Source: Doryteuthis pealeii | Taxonomy: Eukaryota; Mollusca; Cephalopoda; Myopsida; Loliginidae | Assembly (NCBI GenBank): GCA_023376005.1 | Contig: CM042143.1 | Span: 87,872,683-87,936,682, forward strand | Direction: 5' to 3' | DNA length: 64,000 bases | In this document: in pieces, positions 1 through 10,466 of the stretch | Layout: each line of letters begins with the position of its first letter | How positions within the stretch are numbered: position 1 is the stretch's first letter | Translations under genes and position numbers: made by a program | Notes under the pieces: generated by a model | Told to the model about the DNA's origin: nothing | The model's input: the letters and a program-made list of their open reading frames with translations, nothing else | Databases searched by the model: none

Positions 1-10
1 CATATTTTCC

Positions 11-259
11 ATGTCTCTTTCTCTCTTTTTTTTTTCTCTCTCTCTCTGCCTTTGTCTCTCTCTTTCTCTCTCTTTCTTTCTTTTTTCTCTTTGTCTTTGT
101 CCCTATTTCTCTCTCTCTCTCTCTTTTTCTTTTCTCTCTCTCTCTGCCTCTCATTTTCTTTCTTTTTTCTCTCTCTCTTTGTCTTTGTCCCTCTTTCTCT
201 CTCTCACTCTCTCTTTCTTTCTTTCTTTTTTTTCTCTCTCTCTCTCTCTTTGTATTCCC

Positions 260-299
<40 letters not shown>

Positions 300-302
300 T
301 TC
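11..302. repeat. CT-rich polypyrimidine satellite
   Basis: Almost pure pyrimidine on the plus strand, made of CT runs broken by TTTCTTTC and TTTGTCTTTGTCCC blocks. The TTTGTCTTTGTCCC block recurs about 100 bases apart, so there is a higher-order unit above the dinucleotide. Open frames here encode only Ser/Leu/Phe runs and are not genes. Confidence 0.95.
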
Positions 303-571
303 ACCCAACGTTAGTATTTGCAGTGAAAGGAAAATTTAAATAATGTTGAAATGGGGGGTGTACTAATTGTTAATAGAAAAAAAAAAGGATTGGCCACTCA
401 GCAAATAATACACACCACATACATTGTAATGATCTCACACATATACATGCATATATACACACGGCTGTGCGTATACAAAAAGTTTACACATACATACGTA
501 CACTCACGTTGATATACACATATATACATGCATATAGGCACACACGTGCATGCACATACGCACACAAACAT
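303..571. other. Unclassified AT-rich DNA with TG/CA-rich tract
   Basis: No gene seen. From about 420 to 570 the sequence alternates purine and pyrimidine (cacatatacatgcatata style), a degenerate CA/TA microsatellite. Confidence 0.6.
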
Positions 572-826
572 AAATATCTAATAGTGAAGTTCCAATTTTG
601 GAGCTCTGGGGGAGTACCCCTTCGTCACCATTACTCCCAGGACCACTCTGATCCGGAGTGGTAGTATCTATTAGGGTCCCAACTGTTAAATAGAAAAAAT
701 GAAAAAAAAATTGAGTTTTGAAAATATTTGAATACCGATCAAGAATGAATAGAATAAAACTTTTATCGGGTATTTTTAAACCATAAAACGTCTTCGGTAT
801 GAAATAACCCAACAGGGGTTGACATG
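572..826 (+). repeat. SINE-C 3' portion
   Basis: Matches the 3' part of a family seen many times here. It has GTGAAGTTCCAATT near the start, the CCATTACTCCCAGG and CCGGAGTGGTAGTA blocks, then an A-rich linker, and ends with AACCCAACAGGGGTTGACAT (tail T1). The 5' half is missing, as expected for target-primed insertion. Confidence 0.8.
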
Positions 827-829
827 ATT

Positions 830-1080
830 AAACTGTGAATTCAGTGGCATAAATTTTTACCATAGTCTACTGGACAGATGTTAGTGGAATATGAAATGGA
901 ATTCCAACGTATATATCTTTAATTTCTCAACTGGGATTAATACTTTTAATAAAAATCAAACTCTAAGGAAAACATAACTTAATACGTTAATTCATTTAGA
1001 AGTTGTTTTTTTTTTTTTAATTAAAGGACAGCATTAATTGATGTTGTATAGATTTAAAGTTGTTGCGTCGTGATTCAGTT
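830..1080 (+). repeat. Rep-R dispersed repeat, copy 1
   Basis: Shares long blocks (CTGTGAATTCAG, TTTACCATAGTCTACTGGAC, GATGTTAGTGGAATATG, AGGACAGCATTAATTGATGT) with 4096-4275 and 6173-6420, and in inverse orientation with 1140-1270. No coding capacity or clear termini. The element class is unknown. Confidence 0.75.
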
Positions 1081-1139
1081 TTACCCTTCTTTTTTTTTAC
1101 CTAGGCGTTGTTATTTTAAGGGAATTGAGATTATAAACT

Positions 1140-1270
1140 TATCAAGTCCTGAAAATTACTATTCAGTTCAGAAATTAAAAATATATACATTGGACTTAAT
1201 TTCCTATTCCACTAACATCTATCCGGTAGATTATGGTAAAAAAAATAAGCTTCCGAATTCACAGTCTACC
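1140..1270 (-). repeat. Rep-R partial copy, inverted
   Basis: Reverse complement of the first half of Rep-R; CATATTCCACTAACATCT-like and GTAGATTATGGTAAAAA-like blocks are visible. It lies about 100 bases after a plus-strand copy, so the two form an imperfect inverted pair. Confidence 0.65.
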
Positions 1271-1336
1271 TTGACATGCCGTAAAGTCAACCAACCAACC
1301 AACCAACCAACCAACAGACAGACAGACAGACAGACA
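1271..1336 (+). repeat. T1 tail fragment with (CCAA)n(CAGA)n
   Basis: TTGACATGCCGTAAAGTC is the SINE-C T1 tail. It is followed directly by CCAA repeats and then CAGA repeats, so the tetranucleotide tract is the expanded 3' end of a SINE. Confidence 0.7.
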
Positions 1337-1424
1337 AATCCTTTGCGCTCTGTGTACACGAGTATGTACTAAACACGCTCTCGGTATCCAGTGTACACCA
1401 AGAGCATGAACGCGTATGTATTTA

Positions 1425-1475
1425 TTTAGTGTGTGTCATATATGACACTGAACACACCATATGACACACACTAAA
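1425..1475. repeat. Short inverted repeat, 17-bp perfect arms
   Basis: TTTAGTGTGTGTCATAT at 1425-1441 is exactly reverse-complemented at 1459-1475, leaving a 17-base loop. It lies in otherwise unclassified DNA. Confidence 0.8.
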
Positions 1476-3349
1476 AAGATGTGTAAGTGATTATTAACAG
1501 CTCGCATTTTGAGTATCGTCGATTTATTTTAGAAGACAAAATCACTCACTTCGTAAGGTAATAAACTTTGACCTAATCGAAATCAATTAAAATATTTGTA
1601 GATACGCATGGCATGTATACTATTAGCCTGGCACAGTGTCCATAACTTTAAAAAATCTTTCTGTCTTCTTCTTCTTCCAGCACCCCCCACGTGTACACAA
1701 CTACCCTACCCAGTCCTAACCCAGACCGACAAGTACATTCACATAAAAAAAAATCGCACAAACCTTAGTAAGTATTCGGAACCAATGACTACAAGAAGAT
1801 CATTCTTGGGACAGTGAAAAAAAAAACAACCTCCTACTCCCCTCTTCCCCACGCACCGACTCCACCGGACTTCAGCAATACTGGTTTTAGGTACTTGTAA
1901 AATCCGGAACATAAGAACACACATAAAATAATTGTAACTCTTCTTTCTCCCCTCTCTCGACGAATGGCACAGTCCAGGCAACAACCTCCCACCCCTGTCA
2001 GTCGAAATACGCGACGTCTAAACTTTTGAGAAAACTTCTCTCTCTCGCGAACCTGTTTTCTCATCCTGTAAATGAATGTCGTTGCATATACGCTGATTGG
2101 AACTTGTTTATTTATGTACAACACTACTAATACTACTACTACTACTGAAATATAATTAAAAAAAAAAAAACAACTAAAAAAATAGTTGTATATATATACA
2201 TAAAAACAGTAAAGAAATCTAAGTGGATCGTCACTATTGTATCTGCTACTTTCATTTAGAATTAATATAACTACTGTAACAGTTTTTACTCGAATATACT
2301 TGAGGTATTTTCCTCTGCTCTAACCATTGGATTTTTCCTAATTTTGTACGCCTTTTACGTGTAAATAAGGTAAGTAATTGCCTTTTTGTCACGTTTATTA
2401 TGAGTTTTAGGGTCGAAAACGTCTTCGTACGACCAACAACATCAACACGTTTAAATTTGAAAACAAACACGTTCGTTTCTTTTTTTTTAAGACACAAGTT
2501 TTATTTACTTTTTTTTAAAACAAAACCGTCGTTTTCTCTTAGCATTTTTATACGATGATTTCTCAAACTTTTAAAAGTACTTCATTTATTAGTATAAATC
2601 TATTATAATGACGATATTTTCAGTCCTTCAGCGACTACTAAATGGTACTACTAACCGTAAGATTCCCGTTCTTTTTGCAATCATGATCACACTCTCTCTC
2701 CCTCTCTTTCTCAATATATCTCTCTCTTTCTCTGTCTCTTTACGGAGCACAACACACCCTATGAAAATATCCCAGTCAATACTGGCAATAGTTTAAAGAC
2801 CACATAATAATCAAATGTTCTTATTTTGTTTGTTTTGATTTCTTTTATTCTAATTTTGATTCTGAGTATGTCGTATTTCACTGGGGTTTTTCGATTTAAG
2901 AAAGCACATGTTTAAACGAAAATGACACTTGATTTGTCTAGCATAAGATATGATTTATTTCTCTCGATATCTAATGTGTATTTTAAGGCCACACATGTTT
3001 GAATTAAAGCTCTAACTCTCTCTTTCTCTCTCACATATATATATATTTCTTAGGAACCTGCCTTTCTTCACGCTAGTTAAACGATTTATTGTCATCATAT
3101 TGCGGCCTGATCCTAACACTACTTATTTAACGAACTTTCACACCCTAGAGAAGACACATGTCACGTTTTTTCCTATATATTCTCTCGTCATAATAAATAG
3201 CCTGTTTTTCTCTTTAATAAATTCGAATAGGGTGCATTTGAAAAATATTGTGACAGTAGCACAACTTCTTCTGATTTTAATTTCGTAACGATCTTTCACT
3301 GGAGACGAAATGATTGTGTGTGTGTAAAATAGAAAAACAAAGTATTTTG
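1476..3349. other. No gene recognised
   Basis: AT-rich sequence with a more CpG-containing patch around 1650-2110 and small CT tracts near 2690 and 3015. Short open frames here have no recognisable motif and low-complexity residues. I see no exon with convincing splice sites. Confidence 0.5.
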
Positions 3350-3549
3350 ATATATTATATATTTATATATTATATATATATATATTATTCAACGGTGACA
3401 TTGACTTGCACTGAAAGCCAGCATTAGGGTGGCGGGAAGTATGTAGTCACGTGACTTTGTCATAAAACGTGTTGTTGATAAAAATGTAGAGAATATAACC
3501 TTTTTACTCGGTTCTGATATATTTATTTATTTATTTATTTATTTATTCA
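3350..3549. repeat. AT and (ATTT)n microsatellites
   Basis: TA-rich runs at about 3350-3388 and an ATTT tetranucleotide run at about 3517-3549, separated by unclassified sequence. Confidence 0.85.
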
Positions 3550-4095
3550 GATAGTTTGTTTTCTGTAAACTTTATTAAGCTTGCGTAATATGTGATTTTT
3601 TCCGGGTTTTTTTTTTTTAATATCAGATATATTATTTAAATTTGAAAAAAAAAAAGTTTTCCACTGTAACGCACTGTGAGTTTTGTCAAATAAAACTAGA
3701 ATTAATCGGATTTCGTCTACTTAACGATTGGACTGACTTGAAGAATGTCTTTTGCTATGGACGCTGCAAAGAAATTTATAACCACCAACGAGACAGAATC
3801 CTTCTACTGTGTTGTTGTTGTGTGTTCTGTAGTGGTATGCCGAAAAGAAATCTTACTTCATAGCTTTTTATCTTACTTGTTGTTCAATATGTAGTAAACA
3901 AACAATTTTTATCTTTATTATTTTAATAATCACAACTGAACGCACAGACGCCTACAACTTGTGTGGTATGATTTTTATACTAGTGTTCAAATTTATCCCC
4001 TCTAACTTAATTGTGAGGCATGTGCCCTTTTTTTTTTTTCTTTTTTTAGGTTTTACGAGTGGTGGGTCACTTATTCAATTTATTTGTATAGTAGA
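3550..4095. other. No gene recognised
   Basis: AT-rich DNA with poly-T tracts. Nothing identifiable on either strand. Confidence 0.5.
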
Positions 4096-4275
4096 CTGAC
4101 TGTGAATTCAGGGGTGTAAATATTTACCATAGTCTACTGGACAGATGTTAGTGGAATATGGAATACACAACTTAATACGTTTATTTATAAGTTTTTTTAG
4201 AAAAATTAAAGGACAGCATTAATTGATGTTGTATAGATTTAAATTTGTTGCGTCGTGATACAGTTATACACTTTT
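4096..4275 (+). repeat. Rep-R copy, internally deleted
   Basis: Same start (CTGTGAATTCAGGGG) and end (TTGTTGCGTCGTGATACAG) as the copy at 830, but the middle from the ATATATCTTTAATT region to AACTTAATACGT is missing. Confidence 0.75.
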
Positions 4276-4542
4276 TTTAAAATCTTAGAACTGCAAAAAG
4301 TGGACTGTTTTAAGTAATAAAAAAAAGTCACTTTGTAAATACAGTAATTATTTTTTCTTTTCTTTTGTTATATGATTTTACTTACCTTACAGTTGAGTAC
4401 ACTGTTCGAATTTATTACTTCTAACTTAATTGAGGCATGTGCTTCTTTTTTTTTTTTTTTACGAGTGGTGGGTCACTTTATTTGTTTATTTATTTAGACC
4501 GACCTAACGAAAAGATTAGGTAAATAAGAATGAAACACACAA

Positions 4543-4698
4543 CACACACACACACACACACTTTGTCGTGTAGATACAGTATATACTTTTTTCTTCTTTT
4601 CTGTTATATATCAGCATTTGAAGAAAAAAAAGTGCCGAAATTGATAGCTGATTAATTGTCGTAAGACTAAATACTTATTGGAATTTTTGGAACAGGAA

Positions 4699-4764
<66 letters not shown>

Positions 4765-5004
4765 TTTTCTTACTCTTTTCGGGCGCCAACTAGGATAATG
4801 TCTAGACGTTAAAATCAACTACTGCAGCTGCAAGAATTTTTTTGTGTGTGTATGTGTGACAGTATGTGTCTTTTTTTTTCTTTGTATGTTATGGTGACAC
4901 TGACTAGGGCAGGGCGATTTTTATTTAAAAACCACCACTGCTCCACGATGCCTGCTTGATTTAAAAATTAAAAAAAAAAATTAGATTAGGAAAGAAAGAG
5001 AGGT

Positions 5005-5054
<50 letters not shown>

Positions 5055-5177
5055 TCTCTCCTATGGGATTGTGTGTTTCTCTTTTGTTTTTTCTTCCCCT
5101 TTCTCTTTCAGTCTCTATCTATCTATCATATACAATTGCACTCACGTTCCTTCTGTATCTCTGTCCTGTTTCTCTCT

Positions 5178-5228
<51 letters not shown>
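4543..5228. repeat. CA, CT and CTAT microsatellite cluster
   Basis: CA repeats near 4543-4562. CT tracts at about 4702-4770, 5007-5060 and 5170-5222, each pure for tens of bases. A CTAT tract follows at 5222-5240. Intervening DNA is unclassified. Confidence 0.9.
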
Positions 5229-5238
5229 ATCTATCTAT

Positions 5239-5281
5239 CTATGGGGTTGTGTGTATATCAAATATACACACAATCCCATAG
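5239..5281. repeat. Hairpin, 20-bp arms, 3-base loop
   Basis: CTATGGGGTTGTGTGTATAT (5239-5258) pairs with 5262-5281 with a single G/T wobble. A related single arm, CTATGGGATTGTGTG, sits at about 5062 on the other side of the CT tract. Confidence 0.8.
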
Positions 5282-5589
5282 AAAAAATATACTTTTTTTT
5301 CTTCCTCCATGTCTATGTACTTAGACTGTTACCGTATCATTATTTGGATAAGCTCATATTTGGAAAAAAAAAAACAAAACAACCCTATCATTAATCTTTA
5401 TTATCAGTAACTGTCTTTTTTTTCCTCACTACGTTGAAAAAGCAAAAGAGTCCCCTAATGCACGCACGTCATGTTTTTGTATTCAAGAAAGAAAAAAAAA
5501 ACTTTGAAATCCTTATTTATGATTATTGCAGGTTATCATAAAATACCAGCTTTCAAAACATACCTATTTTATATTTATACCTGCTCATC

Positions 5590-5637
5590 TCACCTGTCCA
5601 CATCCGTAATTAATTACGGATAGCATTGCACAGGTGA
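5590..5637. repeat. Nested palindrome
   Basis: A perfect 18-bp palindrome TCCGTAATTAATTACGGA (5603-5620) lies inside an outer inverted pair TCACCTGT / ACAGGTGA (5590-5597 and 5630-5637). Role unknown. Confidence 0.75.
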
Positions 5638-5844
5638 AACTCTGTGGTGAGAGAGCGTTGGAAAGTGTACCGTATAGCTAATCGTTTATCAGCGTCTGAT
5701 AGTGACACGTCTACCAATACTTTCGCTTCAATAAAGCCTGGACTCTGTTTTGAGATCATAGAATCGTAAAATTAGTTGTTCTTTTTCTTATAATTAATAT
5801 TTAGTATAACGACTATAAACCATAATAGGGGTATACATTATTGG

Positions 5845-6165
5845 GTACTAATGCAGAATAGCGCGCAAGAGATCACAATATCATTAGATTACGTATAAAA
5901 AGCATTACATTTCACGGAAATACCCGAAACCTTTGAGCTTACGGCCAAGTCACGTTGAAAGCATCGGTTTCCGCTAGATCACCGAAGTTAAGCAGCAATG
6001 AGACTGTCCAATACTTAGATGGGTGATTGACCATTTAAGCAATATCAGGTACTGCAAGCAACCGGATATAAAAAATCACTTGGTCCGGCATTAGATGACT
6101 CGCAAAGGGTTGATATGCCGTAAAAAACAAAGCAACCAACCGAAACCTTTGAGACGCTAGGGTTA
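5845..6165. mobile_element. MITE-1 copy 1, left part, interrupted by 5S-SINE
   Basis: Begins GTACTAATGCAGAATAGCGC and matches MITE-1 up to CGAAACCTTTGAG, where a 5S-SINE is inserted, then resumes with ACGCTAGGGTTAGG. The expected right terminal repeat is absent; Rep-R follows instead. Compare the complete copies at 9545 and 15677. Confidence 0.8.
5938..6140 (+). mobile_element. 5S-rRNA-headed SINE (SINE3 type), full length
   Basis: Starts CTTACGGCCAAGTCACGTTG, which matches the 5' end of metazoan 5S rRNA. It keeps the internal promoter blocks GAAGTTAAGCAGCAATGAG (box A region) and ACTTAGATGGGTGATTGACC (box C region). The body then runs into tail T1 (GGGTTGATATGCCGTAAAAA). A perfect 13-bp target-site duplication CGAAACCTTTGAG flanks it (5925-5937 and 6141-6153). 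5S-headed SINEs are an established class. This copy is a retroposon inside MITE-1 and is not a 5S gene, since many 5S positions have diverged. Confidence 0.93.
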
Positions 6166-6172
6166 GGCGGTT

Positions 6173-6420
6173 GGCTGTGAATTGAGGAGCGTACATTTTT
6201 ATCATCGTCTACCGGACAGATGTTAGTGGAATATGAAATGAAGTCCAATGTATATATTTTTAATTTGTCAACTGGTTAAACCTTTTAATAAAAACTAAAT
6301 TCTTAGGAAAGCATAATACGTTAATTCATTTATAAGTTTTTTAAAAAATGAAAGGACAGCATTAATTGGTGTTACATAGATTTAAAGTTGTTGCGTGGTG
6401 ATTCAGTTATACACTTTTTA
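6173..6420 (+). repeat. Rep-R copy
   Basis: GGCTGTGAATTGAGG to GTTGCGTGGTGATTCAG aligns over the full length of Rep-R at 830-1080. Confidence 0.75.
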
Positions 6421-6490
6421 TACACTTTAAATGTATCATCACGGGAACCTCATATGGTGTATTGGTGAAATTACATAGAAATTGAGGATT

Positions 6491-6620
6491 GGCACCTCAC
6501 ATGATGTAATGTTTAGCAAGGTAGATTACCAGGCCATTGTTAGTGAGTTCGATTCTCACTGGGCGTCCCCACACTTCTGACCTTATGTCACAACTAAGCT
6601 AAGCTTGGTAATTAACTATT
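6491..6620 (+). mobile_element. SINE-D copy 1
   Basis: GGCACCTCACATGATGTAAT head with a tRNA-like T arm GTGAGTTCGATTCTCAC (perfect 5-bp stem) and a GGGCGTCC end that would close the acceptor stem. The box A region resembles tRNA-Gln. A body ending ACTAAGCTAAGCTTGGTAA follows. Confidence 0.8.
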
Positions 6621-6720
6621 GACATCTCACGTGGTGTAATAGTTAGCAAGTTTGAGTATCAGATCATTATTAGTGAGTTAGATTCTCACTGGGCGTCCTC
6701 ACACTTCTGGTCTTAGTATT
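6621..6720 (+). mobile_element. SINE-D copy 2, tandem to copy 1
   Basis: GACATCTCACGTGGTGTAAT to TTCTGGTCTTAG, directly after copy 1 in the same orientation. The T arm is slightly decayed (GTGAGTTAGATTCTCAC). Confidence 0.75.
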
Positions 6721-6950
6721 AATTTACCTCATCGCTTCACTTCGGGTAGGATGTGACACAAGGTCATTTGTTTTTTTTGCGAAGGCCCTCTCGCACACGA
6801 ATACATGGATAAAAGCAATGCTAACAATTGCTTCGTCTCCATCAGCATTCTCCCTTGGGCAATAAACCTGACCCTTGCCCTTTTAGACGAGAGGGCAGGC
6901 GTTGCCTGGGGACACGCGTTCTCTGGAGCCAAGCCCTTCAATATATTGGC
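6721..6950 (-). mobile_element. SINE-E, diverged copy
   Basis: On the minus strand it reads from a GC-rich head (AGGCAACGCCTGCCCTCTCG) through TTTATTGCCC to tail T2 (GACCTTGTGTCACATCCTAC). The short open frames over it are chance. Confidence 0.75.
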
Positions 6951-6977
6951 AGGAAGCAAGCAATTGTATTTAAGATC

Positions 6978-7275
6978 TGGGGGCGCATGGTTCAATAGTT
7001 GTCATCGTAGGAAATGGACTCGGCGAACAAAGTTCAAATCCTGGTCGAGGTTGTTTGCACTTCATATAGCACTAATAACCTTGGAAAAAGTATGAATCCA
7101 ACTATTCTCCACCCCAACCAGCTATGGGTGAATAGTAAGACTGGGTTATTTAATACTGGTTAGGCAACCAGTATAGGAGAAGGAAAAATCAAATTCAAAC
7201 CAGTTAAATTCCGCCTAATAAATAGACCTTCTGTCTCAACCTAATCGTGGAGAGGGATTGGTAATGGTAATTTTC
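6978..7275 (+). mobile_element. SINE-B, near full length
   Basis: tRNA-Gln-like head (decayed box A, box B GTTCAAATCC), then the family blocks GCACTAATAACC, CCAGCTATGGGTGAATAGTA and TTAGGCAACCAGT, and a decayed T2 tail ending GGGATTGGTAATGGTAA. Confidence 0.85.
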
Positions 7276-7620
7276 ACCTTTAGTTGTTAAAATTCCTAGC
7301 ATAAAATTGTGCGTGCGCATTATCTGAAATGAACTTAATTGTTATTAAGAACACATTTTATGATAGTTTTGTGTCAAAGCATGCAGATGTATTGTTTTCG
7401 AAAAAGTTTCTAAGATTTGTTTATTTCGCACGGAGATTTTCAAAATAGCTACCGGCTTAGTTCAAAGTGAAAGTCAATGGAGGTTACTCTAATTGCCTTA
7501 TTTGCTCGGAATTTTGACAACTAAAGGTGAAAATTACCTTGGTAATTACATACTTATGATTTTGTTTATATATTATTTTGTATACATACAGGTGGCTATG
7601 TTATATATAGAAGTGACTTT

Positions 7621-7624
<4 letters not shown>

Positions 7625-7662
<38 letters not shown>
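7625..7662. repeat. (TA)n microsatellite
   Basis: Uninterrupted TA dinucleotide run. Sequence from 7276 to 7624 holds no recognised feature. Confidence 0.95.
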
Positions 7663-7664
<2 letters not shown>

Positions 7665-7689
7665 GTTCTCCATCGCACACGATGTAGGA

Positions 7690-7925
7690 GTGCCCAGTTG
7701 CTCAGATGTTAACTTTTAGACTGCTTATACATCTCGCCTAATCGTGGCCTGTACTTCTGGCTTCATGCCAAAACTAAGCTAAGCCTAGTAAATATTTAGG
7801 TTCCTCACATGGTGTGATAGCAAGCTAGATTACCAGACCATTGTTAGTGAATTTGATTCTCACCGAGTGCTCCACACCTCTGGCCTTGTGCCACACCTAA
7901 ACTAAGCTTTGTAAATTACTACTTC
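7690..7925 (+). mobile_element. SINE-D copies, one partial and one complete
   Basis: 7690-7800 carries a decayed SINE-D body (GCCAAAACTAAGCTAAGCC). 7801-7925 is a fuller copy with CCTCACATGGTGTGATAGC head, AGACCATTGTTAGTGAATTT and GCCACACCTAAACTAAGC. Confidence 0.7.
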
Positions 7926-8033
7926 TGTCATCATAGTTTGGGATAAGTAACTTTTCATTTGGGGTAATTAATTGCCAATATTTATTAATAATAACTATTA
8001 GCAATTAATTAAAACAACAATGATAATAACTTA

Positions 8034-8366
8034 CTAGCAGGACCTGTGGACATACCACAGTGCGATAATTTAATTATTACAACGGTTGATATATGTACTT
8101 AAGAGCTATTGCATATACTTAGATATGTAAAAAGTATAATAATTTTGTATTTCTCTCTCTGTCTCTTCTCTCTGTTCTCTCTCTTTCTCTCACTCACTTT
8201 CTTTTTCATTATGTTTGATTGACACGGATTATCGCTTCTGCACATCGACCCTCTCTCTATCTTTACTCCACTCTTTCTTTCTATTTTATATTTTCTGTAT
8301 ACCATGTCATTTTTCTTCCTTTTCTTTAAAATAAAAACGGAACGGACCATTCATGAGGTGACGGCA
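8034..8366 (-). mobile_element. Hel-B Helitron, 5'-truncated
   Basis: On the minus strand it ends with a hairpin (CTGTGGTATGTCCACAG) followed by GTCCTGCTAG and flanking T. This is the canonical Helitron 3' end. The body contains the diverged purine-rich AAAGAAAGAG tract of the family. The 5' TC end is not present. Confidence 0.8.
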
Positions 8367-8520
8367 CTCTCTCAAAATATAAGCCCAATTATGTTGAAAT
8401 TTTCATGTGTAGATAAATGACGATACAATTGTACTTTATATCTGCATGTTATTCGGAATGATACAGAAAGACCTTTGATTCCTTTAATTTTTTATTCTTC
8501 TATTCCTTAAATTTGGTCGC

Positions 8521-8575
<55 letters not shown>
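8521..8575. repeat. (TA)n(GA)n microsatellite
   Basis: TA run to about 8559, then GA run, abutting the left arm of a long foldback. Confidence 0.95.
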
Positions 8576-8578
<3 letters not shown>

Positions 8579-8803
8579 TATAGATAAAAGGATATGAAAA
8601 CAACACAATATGCTGTTAAACTTAAAACATTTTATATCATAGTCATAGCTAATATTGAACAATATTTCGATTTATAAAAAAACAAGCTCTGAAGATGATT
8701 TTTATAAATCGAAATATTGTTCAATATTAGCTATGACTATGATATAAAATGTTTTCATTTTAACAGCATATTGTGTTGTTTTCATATCCTTTTATCTATA
8801 CTC
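8576..8803. repeat. Foldback element, 105-bp near-perfect arms
   Basis: 8576-8680 is the reverse complement of 8699-8803 with about two to three mismatches and an 18-base loop (AACAAGCTCTGAAGATGA). The right arm includes GAAGATGATTTTTATAAATC, which resembles 3' domains of AT-tailed SINEs, so the foldback may be an inverted duplication of a SINE end. It would form a strong dsRNA hairpin if transcribed. Confidence 0.93.
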
Positions 8804-8828
8804 ATACCGTCGGATTCATTTCCTTTCT

Positions 8829-8829
<1 letters not shown>

Positions 8830-8872
<43 letters not shown>

Positions 8873-9007
8873 CGGATTATAGTGGTCTGTCAAACACTTA
8901 GAAAATTCTTTTAACTCTTTAAAACTCTCTAAAAACAATTTCATCAACCAGAAATTTTCTCCTGACGATGACCTAAGGTCGAAACTAGTTGAGAAAAATA
9001 AACAACA

Positions 9008-9062
<55 letters not shown>
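8830..9062 (+). repeat. AT microsatellites around an AT-tailed SINE-like fragment
   Basis: TA runs at about 8830-8868 and 9010-9048, the second followed by a GT run. Between them lies CTCCTGACGATGACCTAAGG TCGAAAC, a motif type found just upstream of the tails of many animal SINEs, ending in the second AT run as its tail. Confidence 0.6.
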
Positions 9063-9064
<2 letters not shown>

Positions 9065-9544
9065 TTGTAACAAATTCAATGAAAAGGATCGTAAAAAAGG
9101 CTCATCACTTTTTTTTTTCTGGAGCGATCCCAAACTGTTTTTGGATAAGTTCTCAGTTTATAACACGACTCTTCCCCACCCGCCCCACCGTTGTTTAATT
9201 GCAGCAGCAGCAGCAGCAGACACTTGTTAATGGTGGGCTGGGTCAGTTGTCACAAACAGTCACAATAATAATGATCTCTGTTTTTCCCCCTCGGCATAAC
9301 CCGTCTCCCCCGTGGTACTGTAAGTAACGTACTTGACTTTGGCGACACGAGTCAGGATTCATTCGTTTCTGTTCTAATTTTACAACAGATAGCAGCACCC
9401 CTTTACTCCAACACCCTCATGTAATTCTATATAGGCTTCCTCTCACCCCCCCAACCAGTGTTTGGACTTAGTACATACGTGTGCTTGTAAAATACGCGAT
9501 GTCAAACAGTGATAAGGTTTGAATCTGTCAACATACATCCTGCA
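9063..9544. other. Unclassified, relatively GC-rich stretch
   Basis: Less AT-rich than the surroundings, with a (CAG)5 run at about 9202-9218 and several CpGs. No coherent open frame or splice pattern was found. It is one of the few places here where host sequence could remain. Confidence 0.4.
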
Positions 9545-9732
9545 GTACTAATGCACAATAGCGCGCAAGAGATAACATCATTAGATTACTTATAAAAAAA
9601 GCATTACATTTCACGGAAATACCCAGACCTTTGAGATGCAAGGGTTAGGGCTAGGCTACCTCGGGGGTTTCCGACATCTAATATTATTTAGACGTAAAAT
9701 GCAAATCTCTTGCGCACTATTGTGCATTAGTA
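9545..9732. mobile_element. MITE-1 copy 2, complete
   Basis: Terminal inverted repeats: GTACTAATGCACAATAGCGC at the left and its near reverse complement GCGCACTATTGTGCATTAGT at the right, extending inward through CAAGAGAT / ATCTCTTG and beyond. About 188 bp, nearly palindromic, no coding. Superfamily undetermined. Confidence 0.9.
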
Positions 9733-10117
9733 TCTGCCCTTCTCCGATGCTAACATTTTTACTCGTAATATTGACCATGCTGATTTTAATGGACTAGACG
9801 ATCCGCTAACCCATTGGGTTCTTGTTGTAAAAATAGTTAACTTAGGTTCTTGACATTACTAGCCAATCAAACTGAACAGGGAATTGCATTGTTCTATCTC
9901 TAGAGTATATGTATTGCTCTAATAAAAATATCGCCACGTTGTGCCGTTTTTTTTATTGCAGAGTTGTATTTAAAAGTATATTAAATACAAACAATGCGAA
10001 ATCTTGTAATAATCTCTAATAATAAATTCAAATATCAGTAATATTTTCTTCAATTTCACTCCTAGAGGCCGCAGCCCAACTTATCATACCATTTTGGAAT
10101 CGTATCTTGGGTAAACT
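9733..10117. other. No gene recognised
   Basis: AT-rich unclassified DNA. Confidence 0.5.
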
Positions 10118-10395
10118 ACATCTAATAGTGAAGTTCCAATTCTAGGCTCTAGGGAGTGTGGAATACCCCTTCATCGCCATTACTCCCAGGTCCACTCTGA
10201 CCCGGAGTGGTAGTACCTGTTAGTAATATCTATGGGTTGAATAGAAAAGAAATGAGTTTAAAAAATGTGTATAAAAATGTTTAAAAGAAATTTGAATACC
10301 TATCAAGAATGAATAAAACAAAAACTTTCAGCATAAAATAATCCAGCAAGGGTTGACATGCCGTAAAATCCAACCAACCGGATCAACCAGGCTGA
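10118..10395 (+). repeat. SINE-C 3' portion
   Basis: GTGAAGTTCCAATTCTAGG to GGTTGACATGCCGTAAAATC followed by CCAACCAACC. Same truncation type as the copy at 572. Confidence 0.85.
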
Positions 10396-10466
10396 TTCCA
10401 TATTAAAAACATTCCGGTCCGAATTTGAACCCCCAATCCTGAAATTTTGGATTCCTGAGTGTTAAT

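Noticed and set aside
11..343. Overlapping 95-110 codon frames at the window start
   Set aside because: Translations of the polypyrimidine satellite (Ser/Leu/Phe runs).
5938..6060. Possible functional 5S rRNA gene
   Set aside because: Many substitutions across the 5S stems, a SINE body and T1 tail follow, and target-site duplications flank it. It is a retroposon.
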